This document shows positions 25,111-35,155 of a DNA stretch of 64,000 nt, piece by piece. Under the pieces are notes generated by a model, which was not told where the DNA came from, searched no databases, and was given only the letters and a program-made list of their open reading frames with translations. Every line of letters starts with the position of its first letter. Within the stretch, counting starts at the first letter, position 1. Position numbers and translations under genes: made by a program. Origin of the DNA: Lentimicrobiaceae bacterium (GTDB taxonomy: Bacteria > Bacteroidota > Bacteroidia > Bacteroidales > JALOCA01). The stretch lies in contig JALOCA010000008.1 in assembly GCA_023227965.1 (NCBI GenBank), forward strand, positions 38,238 to 102,237, written 5' to 3'.

Positions 25111-26475
25111 ATGAATAAGATAAGACTATTAATTGCATTATTTTTATTTACTTGTTGTATAAATGCATCGCTTTTAGCTCAGGTTTCGATAAAAACAGGA
25201 AGAACAAAAGTTGTTTATATATTTGATATAAAAAAAGAAATAGCTCCGCCAGTTGTACGCAGTACACAAAAAGCATTCAGAGATGCAGTACAATTAAATG
25301 CAGATATTATTTTAATTTATTTAAATACATATGGTGGATTGTTAGATGCAGCCGATTCCATCCGTACGATGATACTGCGTTCAAAAAAGCCTGTTTATGT
25401 ATTTATAAATCACAATGCCGCTTCAGCCGGAGCACTAATTTCGCTTGCATGCGACAGTATTTATATGAGCCCTGGCGCCAATATTGGTGCTGCTACTGTT
25501 GTTGACCAGGAAGGCAGACCGTTACCTGACAAATACCAATCGTACATGCGTTCGCTAATGCGTAGTACTGCAGAAGTTAATGGGCGTAATCCACAGATAG
25601 CCCAAGCGATGGTTGACCCCAGAATAAAAATTCCGGGAGTTACCGATTCGGGGCAGGTGGTAACATTTACAACCTCGGAAGCCATTAAAAATAATTTTTG
25701 CGAAGGAGAAGCCTCTTCTGTTGATGAAGTGCTTAAATTGGCAGGAATTTCTAACTATAAAATTATAAAACAACACCTTAGCCTTATAGACCGATTGATT
25801 GGATTTTTAATTAATCCCTTCGTAAGCGGAATACTCATCATGCTGATAATTGGAGGAATATATTTTGAACTACAAATACCGGGCATTGGATTTGCATTGT
25901 TGGTCGCAATAGTTGGGGCATTGTTATATTTTGCCCCACTTTATCTCGAGGGCTTGGCTACCCATTGGGAAATACTTATTTTTATAGGAGGATTAATACT
26001 TTTATGCCTCGAAATTTTTGTTATACCCGGATTTGGTGTTGCCGGAATTAGTGGAATAGCATTGATAATAGCAGGTCTTACACTTAGTATGGTAGGCAAT
26101 AGGGGATTCGATTTTACCCAATTTTCAATTCTTACACTCATAAAGCCCGTTTTTATTGTAGTTATTGCTTTATTCCTTTCCATACTCGGGTCTATTTTAC
26201 TCAGTAAAAAAATTTTTACCAATAATACTCGCCTTAAAAGCCTTGCATTAAATACAATACAAAAAAAGGAAATGGGATTCAGCGTTTCTGATCCACAAAA
26301 AATCAACCTGATTGGAAAAACGGGGACAGCAAAAACCATTTTACGACCTTCCGGAAAAATTGAAGTTGAAGGAGATGTGTATGATGCGTCTGCCGAAATC
26401 TCTTATATTGAAAGTGGTGAAAAAATCATTGTGATTAAATACGAATCAGCACAACTTTTTGTCAGGAAATTATAA
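25111..26475 (+). CDS. NfeD-family membrane-bound serine protease
   Basis: A 454-residue protein from ATG 25111. That start gives an immediate signal peptide (MNKIRLLIALFLFTCCINA); the in-frame ATG at 25069 lies within the preceding gene. A ClpP-type protease domain (residues about 30-220) has NTYGGLLDAADSIR and the catalytic Ser in NHNAASAGALISLACD. Four to five transmembrane segments follow, and residues about 380-454 form the OB-fold NfeD tail. Family members cut stomatin-like proteins and tune membrane microdomains; the usual SPFH/stomatin partner gene is not next to it here. Downstream is a separate promoter at 26473. Confidence 0.85.
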   Translation: MNKIRLLIALFLFTCCINASLLAQVSIKTGRTKVVYIFDIKKEIAPPVVRSTQKAFRDAVQLNADIILIYLNTYGGLLDAADSIRTMILRSKKPVYVFINHNAASAGALISLACDSIYMSPGANIGAATVVDQEGRPLPDKYQSYMRSLMRSTAEVNGRNPQIAQAMVDPRIKIPGVTDSGQVVTFTTSEAIKNNFCEGEASSVDEVLKLAGISNYKIIKQHLSLIDRLIGFLINPFVSGILIMLIIGGIYFELQIPGIGFALLVAIVGALLYFAPLYLEGLATHWEILIFIGGLILLCLEIFVIPGFGVAGISGIALIIAGLTLSMVGNRGFDFTQFSILTLIKPVFIVVIALFLSILGSILLSKKIFTNNTRLKSLALNTIQKKEMGFSVSDPQKINLIGKTGTAKTILRPSGKIEVEGDVYDASAEISYIESGEKIIVIKYESAQLFVRKL

Positions 26476-26480
26476 TTTTG
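26473..26480 (+). promoter_or_regulatory. -7 box for the DUF5916 gene
   Basis: TAATTTTG matches TAnnTTTG, 32 bases before the ATG at 26513. It overlaps the nfeD stop. No -33 element at the usual spacing. Confidence 0.45.
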
Positions 26481-26512
26481 CACACATTTTGACCTAAAAT
26501 AGCCCGATATTA

Positions 26513-28966
26513 ATGAAATATACCGTTTTAGTTTGTTTATTACACATATTTTCTATTACATATGTTTGGGCACAGTCTTCTTCTATAAAGATTGCACAAG
26601 CAAAACGGACAGCACAACCGCCAAAAATTGATGGTAATCTTTCCGATTCAGTATGGAACAGTGCGCCTGTAATTAATCAATTTATACAGAACGACCCGGA
26701 CTTTAATACTCCTTCCACCTTTCCTACTGAGGTGCGTATTCTTTTTGATGATTACGCCATATACGTGGGAGCAATGCTGTATGATACCCATCCCGATAGT
26801 ATTTTAATGCAACTTGGCGAACGCGACGACGAAAATGTGAATGCAGATAAGTTTGGAATTGCATTTGATACGTATCATAACCATCTGGATGCTTACACTT
26901 TTTTGGTTACAGCCTGCGGAGTGCAAATTGATTACAGGCAATCGGACAATACTTTCGATGCGGTATGGGAAAGCAAAACACAAACAACAAAAAACGGATG
27001 GATAGCTGAATTGAAAATACCCTATTCTGCACTACGTTTTCCGATGGTTCCCAACCAGGAATGGGGCTTACAAGTATACAGGGGAGTACGCCGGTATCGG
27101 GAATTGGATCAATGGGCGCTCGAACAAAAAGGATCAAATAACACACTTATTTACTGGGGCACTATCTCAGGAATAGAAAATATTCAGGTTCCTTTGCGGC
27201 TTTCCGTTACTCCCTACTTTTCTTTGTATGGAGAGCATTACCCATACAATATCAAAGGGAAAAACAATTACTCGACTTCATTTAACGGGGGAATAGACTT
27301 GAAATTAGGCCTGGACGAAAGCTTTACTCTCGACATAACTCTTTTGCCAGATTTCAGCCAGGTACAATCGGATAATGAAATTAAAAACCTTACGGCTTTC
27401 GAAACTGAGTACCCCGAACAACGTCCCTTTTTCAAGGAAGCTGTTGACCTGTTTCAAAAAGGCGGGTTATTTTATTCACGAAGAATAGGAGAAAGACCGT
27501 CTGGATTTTACGAAGTGGAAAATCAACTGAAAAAAGGGGAGTATATAACTGAAAATCCGTCGAAGGCAGAATTGGTAAACGCCACTAAAATTTCAGGCAG
27601 AAATAAAAATGGACTTGCTATCGGTATTTTCAATGCAATGACAGAAAATACTTATGCCAAAGTTACCGATTCGCTTACCGGAAAAACCCGCAAAGTATTG
27701 ACAGAGCCTTTTGCCAACTACAACATCGTTGTTTTTGATCAGGCAATGAAAAACCATTCTTCATTTTATCTTGTTAATACAAATGTTATCAGATACAAAG
27801 GTGGCGATGATGCCAATGTTACTGCAGGAGGTCTTACCCTGAACGATAAAAAAAGCATATACCAATTGCAATTATATAGTGCGTTAAGTCAAAATTTTAC
27901 AGAAACAGACACTTCTAACAATGTATTTATTGATAAACTTGGGGCTAAATACAGCGCCGGTATTTCAAAAACAAGAGGCAATTTTAAATTTAATGTATCC
28001 GAAACGGTCATTGACCAATATTTCGAAATTAATGATATGGGACTGCTGTTTCGCAATAACGAAAAGTTGTTCTATGCCGACGCATCCTATTCCATCTACA
28101 AACCATTCTGGATTGTAAAAGACATTACCAACTCCTTATCCTACGATTATATTACCAATTATCTAAGCGGGAAAATACGACTATCGCGATTGCAGTACCA
28201 ACTTGACGGTACATTTACTAACTATCTGAGTTTTTGGTCAGGAACAAATACCATGCTGAACGAATGTTACGACTATCAGGAGCCCCGTACAAATGGAAGA
28301 TATTATATCTCACCTAAATACAATAGCGCATGGATAGGATTTTCTTCTGATTACCGAAAGCCATTTGCTTTAGACTGGAGTTTTACTATTACAGAAGCCC
28401 CACGCGACAATTTTATTTCATATTATTCTGAAATTACTCCTATTTTCAGGATAAACGACCACCTTTCGTTCGACCATACTTTCAGTTCCGATTTTCAATA
28501 CAACGATATCGGATTTGTAAATAACGACAGCCTGATAATTTTCGGAAGACGAGATATTACCACCATTAATAATACATTAACAGGGAAATATATGTTTAAT
28601 AACAAAGCTTCATTGTCGTTGCGGGTTCGGCATTATTGGTCGAAAGGCGAATACAATAAATATTTTGCCCTCAAAGATGATGGAACACTTGTTCTTAACT
28701 CCATTTACAATGATGAAAATGATTTTAATTTCAACGCTTTCAATATTGACCTTGTTTATGGTTGGTGGTTTGCGCCTGGCAGTATTATCAATATTGTCTG
28801 GAAAAACGCTATCATAAATGAAGAAACTGCTATTGAAAATAAATATTTCACCAATTTAAAAAATACTTGGGAACAACCCCAGGCAAATAGCCTGGCATTT
28901 AAAATACTTTACTATTTCGATTATCAAAATATTAAAAAATCAAAAAAAAGAAATACCACAACATAA
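26513..28966 (+). CDS. DUF5916 outer-membrane protein with N-terminal CBM9-like domain
   Basis: An 817-residue exported protein: signal peptide MKYTVLVCLLHIFSITYVWA, then a carbohydrate-binding-family-9-like domain (residues about 30-215; PPKIDGNLSDSVWNSAPVI, ILFDDYAIYVGAMLYD). Residues about 225-817 are strand-rich with alternating polar and aromatic residues, as in the DUF5916 beta-barrel region (DITLLPDFSQVQSDNEIKN, EQRPFFKEAVDLF). The family is widespread in Bacteroidota and its function is unknown; an outer-membrane location with surface sugar or polymer contact is inferred. The next gene starts 26 bases later, so it may be cotranscribed with the ATPase gene. Confidence 0.8.
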   Translation: MKYTVLVCLLHIFSITYVWAQSSSIKIAQAKRTAQPPKIDGNLSDSVWNSAPVINQFIQNDPDFNTPSTFPTEVRILFDDYAIYVGAMLYDTHPDSILMQLGERDDENVNADKFGIAFDTYHNHLDAYTFLVTACGVQIDYRQSDNTFDAVWESKTQTTKNGWIAELKIPYSALRFPMVPNQEWGLQVYRGVRRYRELDQWALEQKGSNNTLIYWGTISGIENIQVPLRLSVTPYFSLYGEHYPYNIKGKNNYSTSFNGGIDLKLGLDESFTLDITLLPDFSQVQSDNEIKNLTAFETEYPEQRPFFKEAVDLFQKGGLFYSRRIGERPSGFYEVENQLKKGEYITENPSKAELVNATKISGRNKNGLAIGIFNAMTENTYAKVTDSLTGKTRKVLTEPFANYNIVVFDQAMKNHSSFYLVNTNVIRYKGGDDANVTAGGLTLNDKKSIYQLQLYSALSQNFTETDTSNNVFIDKLGAKYSAGISKTRGNFKFNVSETVIDQYFEINDMGLLFRNNEKLFYADASYSIYKPFWIVKDITNSLSYDYITNYLSGKIRLSRLQYQLDGTFTNYLSFWSGTNTMLNECYDYQEPRTNGRYYISPKYNSAWIGFSSDYRKPFALDWSFTITEAPRDNFISYYSEITPIFRINDHLSFDHTFSSDFQYNDIGFVNNDSLIIFGRRDITTINNTLTGKYMFNNKASLSLRVRHYWSKGEYNKYFALKDDGTLVLNSIYNDENDFNFNAFNIDLVYGWWFAPGSIINIVWKNAIINEETAIENKYFTNLKNTWEQPQANSLAFKILYYFDYQNIKKSKKRNTTT

Positions 28967-28992
28967 ACCTATCAAAGCCGTTATAATTTAGC

Positions 28993-29646
28993 ATGATTAA
29001 AGCCGACAACATATACAAATCCTACGGAGCGCTCAGTGTATTGAAAGGGATAAGCCTGGAAGTTAATAAAGGCGAGATTGTTTCGGTAGTGGGAGCTTCC
29101 GGTGCAGGAAAATCTACCTTGCTACATATTATTGGAACCCTTGACCGCGCAGATAAAGGCAATCTATTAATAAACAATATTGATATTAACAAATTAAATA
29201 ATAAAAGTCTTGCAAGTTTTCGTAATAAACATATCGGTTTTGTTTTTCAATTTCATCACCTGCTCCCTGAATTTACAGCCATTGAAAACGTGTGCATTCC
29301 CGCATTCATAGCAAAATCTGCTGTGAAAAAAACAGAAGGGAAAGCAAAGCAACTGCTTGATCTTTTAAATCTTAACGACAGAATACACCACAAACCTTCC
29401 GAATTATCGGGTGGCGAACAACAACGGGTAGCCGTTGCAAGAGCCTTAATCAACAACCCTGATGTGGTTCTTGCTGACGAACCTTCGGGCAACCTCGATT
29501 CTGCCAATGCCCGTGAGCTGCACCAGTTGTTCTTCAATTTAAGAGAAAAATTTCAGCTTACCTTCGTCATCGTAACTCATAATCAAGAGCTGGCAAACAT
29601 GGCTGACAGAAAACTCACCATTAAAGACGGAATATTTAGTGAATAA
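28993..29646 (+). CDS. LolD-like ABC transporter ATPase
   Basis: A 217-residue ATP-binding subunit of the MacB/LolD class. Walker A is GASGAGKSTLLHIIG, the Q-loop is FQFHHLLPEF, the signature is LSGGEQQRVAVARAL, Walker B is VVLADEPSGNLDS, and the H-loop His is in VIVTHNQELA. The Q-loop FHHLLPEFTA matches the LolD subclass that powers extraction of lipoproteins from the inner membrane. No permease gene is adjacent, so its membrane partner must be elsewhere. It lies between two envelope genes (DUF5916 and the repeat protein), consistent with envelope work. Confidence 0.82.
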   Translation: MIKADNIYKSYGALSVLKGISLEVNKGEIVSVVGASGAGKSTLLHIIGTLDRADKGNLLINNIDINKLNNKSLASFRNKHIGFVFQFHHLLPEFTAIENVCIPAFIAKSAVKKTEGKAKQLLDLLNLNDRIHHKPSELSGGEQQRVAVARALINNPDVVLADEPSGNLDSANARELHQLFFNLREKFQLTFVIVTHNQELANMADRKLTIKDGIFSE

Positions 29647-29670
29647 CATAACCCCTTATAATAGTTAAAC

Positions 29671-31242
29671 ATGAAACTTATTCTTCCACTTTCAATATTC
29701 TTTTGTATATTTTTTCACACCATTGCCGCACAGAATGCCGACAGTGCAGCACAGCAATTGCAATTCAAAAAGTTTGAAAACTACATCGTGCAGGGAGAAG
29801 AATTTTTAAAGGTAAAAGAATATAAAAAAGCAAAAACACAGTACCAGCAGGCATTACTTATCTACCCTGAAGCCTTGTATCCAAAAGATAAAATTGAGCA
29901 GATCAATAAAATATATAATGATCCTGACGACGAGCTTGCCTACAATGCTGCCATCAAAACAGGGGACGATTATTTTTCTTCCAATAAATTTGAAAAAGCA
30001 AAAACCGAATACGAAAAGGCTTTGTCAATAAAACCAAAGGAATCTTACCCTAAAGAAAAGATAAAAGAATCGCGGGCACACATTTTCAATATGGAAGAAC
30101 TGCGTAAAAATTTTGATGAAGCTGTAGCCAGCGGAGACCGGTTTTTTAAAGAAGGTGAAATAGAGAAAGCTAATGCCCAATATACGATTGCAAACAATTT
30201 ATTCCCCGGAGAAAAATACCCCATTGCCCAGCTTGAAAAAACCGGGAATATACTGGCAGAGGTGAAGGCAACAAACGAAGCCTATGATAAAGCCATAGAT
30301 GATGCTGACAATTATTACATTGCAAAAGAGTTCGAGAAGGCAAGGAATGAATATCTTAAGGCGAATATAATTAAACCTGATGAGCGCTACCCGCTCAGCA
30401 TGATTGAACAGATAAAAGCAAAGCAACTTGAAGAAAAAAAACAGCTTAAAGAAATAATCCCAATTGAAACTAAAGCACAAGTAAAAACACCAATCACCAA
30501 AGAACAAACTCTTCCGCCTGCCTCAAATATGGTGAAGGACATTGTCGCCATGGCAAAGGAACTACCCAAAGAATTAAAAGAAACAAAAAAGAAGCCCACT
30601 GAGGAAACGAATACCGAGATAAATGCCCCTGAAAAACCCGTTCAGAAACCTGAAAAAGAACAACCATCGGCAGAAGTTTTGGCAGAACCGAAAGTTGCCC
30701 CTCAAAACCAGGCAGAACCATCCGGTAAAAAATTATCAGATGTTTATTATAAACATATTACCGACGGCGATCATTTTATGGCTACCAAAGCCTTCGACCA
30801 AGCAATAGAAATGTACAGGGCAGCATTAAAATCAGAACCTTCTTCTACCCTTCCCAACGAAAAGATTGCTGAAGCTATCACCCTGCTTTCTCAAAAAAAG
30901 CTGATCACATTTAACAGCTCCGCCCTCTCCATTGTGAATAATACCGAAAAGAAATTTACTTTTACACCTGCCAACCTGAAACAAAAAGGCAAAAACTTTA
31001 TTGTTTTGAGAGCCAAAATTAACGGCGATAAAATGCCGAGAATTTTTCTGAACTATGGAAAAGATAAAACGAAAAATGGGGGCATTGTAATGAAAGGGAT
31101 TACCGAAAAGAAATTTACTGATTATGTAATCAAAATCAGTGCCCAGGATCCCTGGTGGAGGCTCGATAATAATTGGATAAGCCTGTATTCGGCAGGAGGT
31201 GATATTGAAATAGAAATGTTTCTGATAAGCAACGGAGAATAA
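29671..31242 (+). CDS. Exported tetratricopeptide-like repeat protein
   Basis: A 523-residue secreted protein. The signal peptide is MKLILPLSIFFCIFFHTIAA with cleavage near residue 20. Four repeats of about 47 residues with the pattern (E/D)xYxxxKxxxKAKxxYxxAlxIxPxxxYPxxKI occur around residues 35, 85, 130 and 190, a TPR-like form that in Bacteroidota often precedes OmpA domains. A Lys/Glu/Pro-rich linker runs from about 250 to 350, followed by one more repeat near 360 and a unique C-terminal domain (420-523). No OmpA or SPOR domain is present. A role as envelope scaffold is inferred. Its stop overlaps nothing; the aminotransferase starts two bases later. Confidence 0.75.
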   Translation: MKLILPLSIFFCIFFHTIAAQNADSAAQQLQFKKFENYIVQGEEFLKVKEYKKAKTQYQQALLIYPEALYPKDKIEQINKIYNDPDDELAYNAAIKTGDDYFSSNKFEKAKTEYEKALSIKPKESYPKEKIKESRAHIFNMEELRKNFDEAVASGDRFFKEGEIEKANAQYTIANNLFPGEKYPIAQLEKTGNILAEVKATNEAYDKAIDDADNYYIAKEFEKARNEYLKANIIKPDERYPLSMIEQIKAKQLEEKKQLKEIIPIETKAQVKTPITKEQTLPPASNMVKDIVAMAKELPKELKETKKKPTEETNTEINAPEKPVQKPEKEQPSAEVLAEPKVAPQNQAEPSGKKLSDVYYKHITDGDHFMATKAFDQAIEMYRAALKSEPSSTLPNEKIAEAITLLSQKKLITFNSSALSIVNNTEKKFTFTPANLKQKGKNFIVLRAKINGDKMPRIFLNYGKDKTKNGGIVMKGITEKKFTDYVIKISAQDPWWRLDNNWISLYSAGGDIEIEMFLISNGE

Positions 31243-31243
31243 T

Positions 31244-32716
31244 ATGGCTATTAACAAAGAACTTTACTTCGGAAAATTCCGCAAACACATCATTGGGTAC
31301 GATAAAGAATTTGAAACGCCTTACGGGATAAAAAAAATGCTGTATGCCGACTGGATTGCCAGCGGCAGACTATACAAACACATCGAAGAAAAGATAAGCA
31401 AAACATTCGGTCCTTTCATAGGTAACACCCATACGGAAACAAGCGAAAACGGCACGCTGATGACCAAAGCCTATCACCTTGCCCAAGCTATTATTAAACA
31501 ACATGTAAATGCCGGCAAAAACGATGTAATCATTACTACCGGCTTTGGCATGACCGGAGCAATTGTTAAATTTCAGCGCATTTTAGGACTGAAAACCTGC
31601 GGTAAACTCTCAAACAAGCCATGTCTTAACGAATGCGACCGTCCGGTAATTTTTATAACCCATATGGAACACCATTCCAATCATACTTCCTGGTTCGAAA
31701 CGATGGCGGATGTTGTAGTGTTACAGCCGGATAAAAAATTGCTTGTCAATCCGAACGAACTGCGGCAACAGCTACAGAAATATACCGGGAGAAAATTAAA
31801 AATTGGCTCTTTTACAGCTTGCTCCAATGTTACAGGAATTGAAACGCCCTACCATGGACTTGCAAAGATAATGCACGAACACGGAGGGCTTTGTTTCGTA
31901 GATTTTGCAGCTTCAGCCCCCTATGTGAATATCAATATGCATCCGGCAAACCCGTTGGAAAAACTTGATGCCATCTTTTTTTCTCCCCATAAATTTCTGG
32001 GGGGTCCCGGTTCGTCCGGTGTGCTGATTTTTGATGCATCCATTTACTCCTTACCGGCTCCCGACCAACCCGGCGGTGGTACCGTTGACTGGACTAACCC
32101 CTGGGGCGAATACAAATATTCCGACAATATCGAAGTAAGAGAAGACGGCGGCACCCCCGGGTTTTTACAAGCCATACGAACAGCTCTTTGTATCAGGCTT
32201 AAAGAAAAAATGGGAGTTAAAAACATGCAAATCCGCGAAAAAGAACTTGTTAATTCGGCATTCTCAAAACTAAAAAAAATATCAGGATTGCATATTCTTG
32301 CCGCAAACACAAAAAACCGGCTCGGGATCATCTCCTTTTATATCGAAAAAATACATTACAACCTGATTGTAAAAATCCTCAGCGACCGCTTTGGAATTCA
32401 GGTTCGCGGGGGGTGCGCCTGTGCAGGAACCTACGGGCATTTTCTGCTTGATGTTTCCTACGAACATTCACACGAAATTACCAACCTCATTAACCAGGGC
32501 GACCTTTCACAAAAACCGGGATGGGTAAGAATTTCACTTCACCCTACCATGACCGATAGCGAACTGAATTATGTTGTAAATGCCATTAATCAAATTGCAA
32601 TAAACCATCAGGAATGGAGTAAAGATTATATTTACAATAAAAAAACCAACGAATTTCGGCACATCAATGACCCCATTGACAAAACAAGTAGGATAGAAAG
32701 CTGGTTTGTCATTTAA
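31244..32716 (+). CDS. Aminotransferase class V (cysteine-desulfurase-like) PLP enzyme
   Basis: A 490-residue fold-type I PLP enzyme. It contains HMEHHSNHTSWFETM near residue 143, the Asp of VDFAASAPYVN near 225, and the Schiff-base Lys in FFSPHKFLGGPGSSGVL around residue 249. The C-terminal half has RGGCACAGTYGHFLLDVS, whose Cys pair lies where the active loop of cysteine desulfurases is found. It is longer than IscS/SufS (400) through N- and C-terminal extensions. This subgroup in Bacteroidota lacks an assigned substrate. Its start follows the repeat protein stop by one base, so the two are coupled. It faces the UMF1 permease gene convergently. Confidence 0.75.
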   Translation: MAINKELYFGKFRKHIIGYDKEFETPYGIKKMLYADWIASGRLYKHIEEKISKTFGPFIGNTHTETSENGTLMTKAYHLAQAIIKQHVNAGKNDVIITTGFGMTGAIVKFQRILGLKTCGKLSNKPCLNECDRPVIFITHMEHHSNHTSWFETMADVVVLQPDKKLLVNPNELRQQLQKYTGRKLKIGSFTACSNVTGIETPYHGLAKIMHEHGGLCFVDFAASAPYVNINMHPANPLEKLDAIFFSPHKFLGGPGSSGVLIFDASIYSLPAPDQPGGGTVDWTNPWGEYKYSDNIEVREDGGTPGFLQAIRTALCIRLKEKMGVKNMQIREKELVNSAFSKLKKISGLHILAANTKNRLGIISFYIEKIHYNLIVKILSDRFGIQVRGGCACAGTYGHFLLDVSYEHSHEITNLINQGDLSQKPGWVRISLHPTMTDSELNYVVNAINQIAINHQEWSKDYIYNKKTNEFRHINDPIDKTSRIESWFVI

Positions 32717-32775
32717 CCGAGCCGGCAAAACAGGTGCACAGATTTCGAATGTAGCAACAATCATCATTCAACTAT

Positions 32776-34086
32776 CTACGCACGGCATGCCTGCTTCCTT
32801 ATAAGCAACAATAAGAATACCAGTCCCACGGCAAAAAACAAAATAATTGCCAGCACCGAATTCCGCATACTACCGGTAAGTGCTTCGATGATGCCAAAAC
32901 TAAAAGTACCGGCTACGGTAGCCAATTTTTCCATCACATCGTAAAAACTGAAAAACGAAGTATGGTCTGTTGTTTCCGGAATCATTTTAGAATAAGTAGA
33001 ACGGGCAAGTGCCTGCGAGCCTCCCATTACCAGTCCCACAAAAAAGGCTGCAACCACAAAACCTATTGTGTCGGTAACAAAGTAAACTCCAATGCAAATA
33101 AATATCCATGTAATTATAGAAATTATCAGCGCCTTGAAATTTCCGATTTTTGATGATAAACGGGAAAAGAAATGAGCACCTACCATTCCTACAAGTTGAA
33201 TTACCAAAATCACAGGAATTAAAATGTCTTCCTTCAAACCGAGTTCTTTTTCCCCATAGGTTGCTGCCATAAACATCACTGTAAGTATGCCCATGGTGAG
33301 AAAGAAAAATCCCAGTAGGTAAATTTTCAGAGTATAAGATTTTGTTACATAACGATATACTTTTCGCAACTCCTGGTAGCCATGAAAAAGGATATGCCCG
33401 TTTTCGCGGGTACGAAGGGTATATTTGGGTAAACGGCGGAAAGTAATCTGCGAAAAACCAAACCACCACATACAAACGGAAAGAAATGCAAGTTTTGCCG
33501 GAAGTTTTCCGTCGGTAATTCCGAACCATCCGGGAAAAAGTACAACGATTAAATTAATAATCAACAGTACAACACCGCCAAGATAGCCCATAGAATATCC
33601 TCTTGCGCTTATTTTATCGTGGTCTTCAGGCTCGGCAATTACGGGAAGAAAAGAATTATAAAAAACCAGGCTTCCGCCGTAACCTATCCAGGCTAAAGCA
33701 AAGCAAATTATCCCGAATTCAATATTGTTTCCATTAAAAAAGAAAAGCAAACCGCAGCTTACAGAGCCTATCCATGTAAAAATTTTCATAAACGTTTTAC
33801 GCCTGCCTGTATAATCAGCGATGGAAGAAAACATAGGTGAAAAAACGGCAACAAGCAGGTAAGCTGCAGCTATAGTCCATGAATACAGCACCGTATTGAT
33901 AATTTCCAGTCCAAAAAACGAAACGGTGCTGTCGCCTCCGTTACGTGTAACCTGATTGTAATACACGGGGAAAATGGCTGAAGCAATCGTAAGCTGGTAA
34001 ACAGAATTAGCCCAGTCGTACATTACCCATGCTCTTATGGTTTTTTTATCCCCCTTTTTAATTTCTGTTATATTTCGTGGTAACAT
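32776..34086 (-). CDS. MFS permease of the UMF1 (Atg22-like) family
   Basis: A 436-residue membrane protein with twelve predicted helices. The family start RAWVMYDWANSVYQLTI is present, as are FNGNNIEFGI and AFFVGLVMGGSQALARSTYSK in the C-terminal half, the second being the MFS-like loop of helix 10. UMF1 proteins are related to vacuolar amino-acid exporters; the bacterial substrate is not known. It is the second gene of a minus-strand pair, 32 bases after the DUF6268 protein gene, and probably cotranscribed with it. Confidence 0.82.
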   Translation of the reverse strand: MLPRNITEIKKGDKKTIRAWVMYDWANSVYQLTIASAIFPVYYNQVTRNGGDSTVSFFGLEIINTVLYSWTIAAAYLLVAVFSPMFSSIADYTGRRKTFMKIFTWIGSVSCGLLFFFNGNNIEFGIICFALAWIGYGGSLVFYNSFLPVIAEPEDHDKISARGYSMGYLGGVVLLIINLIVVLFPGWFGITDGKLPAKLAFLSVCMWWFGFSQITFRRLPKYTLRTRENGHILFHGYQELRKVYRYVTKSYTLKIYLLGFFFLTMGILTVMFMAATYGEKELGLKEDILIPVILVIQLVGMVGAHFFSRLSSKIGNFKALIISIITWIFICIGVYFVTDTIGFVVAAFFVGLVMGGSQALARSTYSKMIPETTDHTSFFSFYDVMEKLATVAGTFSFGIIEALTGSMRNSVLAIILFFAVGLVFLLLLIRKQACRA

Positions 34087-34118
34087 TAATAGTAAGTATT
34101 AATTAAAAAACCATATTG

Positions 34119-35033
34119 CTAATCATTGTATGCATTATCCAACCTGATACGAAAACTCAAACCTGTATTAAAAAACCAGTTGTCCTTGCTTTTGTGAAAA
34201 ACCGGACGTGTAACCTCTACTTTATCACGGGAATTGTATTGTTCAAAATACCTGTAAAGGGAGTATCCTGCATCGAAATTAAAAACTAAATTTTTGGTAA
34301 GATACAAGTGGTAAAAATTGGACAGGCGACTATCGCCCCAGAAAGTATCTCCCTCTCTTACGTAATAGGAGTTATCAGGATTACCCAAACGATACGATGC
34401 AGTAATACACTTATATGCCAAACCCGTATATAACCAGGGCGAAATACGATATTCAAGGTTGAGACTTCCGGGCAAAACGCCGTAAACATAAATTCTTTTT
34501 CCGGCTTTCCAGTCAATTCCTGCCAGACCCATAAAATAATTCCCAAAAAACTCACGGTTATAGTAGCCGCCAATCTTCAGTTTTAAACTTTTGCGTACCT
34601 GGTAAGTAAACAGCAGAGCTCCACCCATCTGGTAATGTTTGCCTGAAAAATTTTTTAAATCGGAAGCAATCCTTGGAACTGCCAGAACTGTAACAGACCA
34701 GGGTGTATTTGCAAACTGATAAATAAATCCAAGTTGTGCAGTAACCGAACTCAATTGGGTGGATTCTGTTTGCGACGAAGTATCGTATTGCATGTCGAAG
34801 CACATGTTTTCGTACGAAATGCCAGTTAGAACGGTATTTTTATTTTTCAAAACCACCGGAATAAATGCGTTAACAGCGCCTTGCCAGGTTTCATTTTTAG
34901 CACCTGGATAGTTGTCGTAATTCGTTTTTGGAAAGTATGTACCCTGTACATTAAGTACATCAACAAAAGGTTGTGCCCGAAGCCCTGATAAAAATGTTCC
35001 CAGCACTAACAGTAAAAGGTAAGTTTTCTTCAT
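34119..35033 (-). CDS. DUF6268-like outer-membrane beta-barrel protein
   Basis: A 304-residue exported protein. The signal peptide is MKKTYLLLLVLGTFLSGLRA, followed by alternating aromatic/hydrophobic strands (FIPVVLKNKNTVLTGISYEN, AQLGFIYQFANTPWSVTVLA, WLYTGLAYKCITASYRLGN) with a C-terminal barrel strand ending LSFRIRLDNAYND. The pattern fits the DUF6268 family of small Bacteroidota barrels. Function is unknown; it likely sits in the outer membrane. It precedes the UMF1 permease on one transcript, so a shared transport job is possible. Confidence 0.65.
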   Translation of the reverse strand: MKKTYLLLLVLGTFLSGLRAQPFVDVLNVQGTYFPKTNYDNYPGAKNETWQGAVNAFIPVVLKNKNTVLTGISYENMCFDMQYDTSSQTESTQLSSVTAQLGFIYQFANTPWSVTVLAVPRIASDLKNFSGKHYQMGGALLFTYQVRKSLKLKIGGYYNREFFGNYFMGLAGIDWKAGKRIYVYGVLPGSLNLEYRISPWLYTGLAYKCITASYRLGNPDNSYYVREGDTFWGDSRLSNFYHLYLTKNLVFNFDAGYSLYRYFEQYNSRDKVEVTRPVFHKSKDNWFFNTGLSFRIRLDNAYND

Positions 35034-35155
35034 TTTTTCTATTTAAAGGGTCAAATGTAAAAAAAAATAAAAACGAAATGCAATAACCATTTTTTATCCG
35101 AAGTTTTTACTTTTACAGACTGAAAGTTTAACAATTCATCTTAAAAATATCTACT

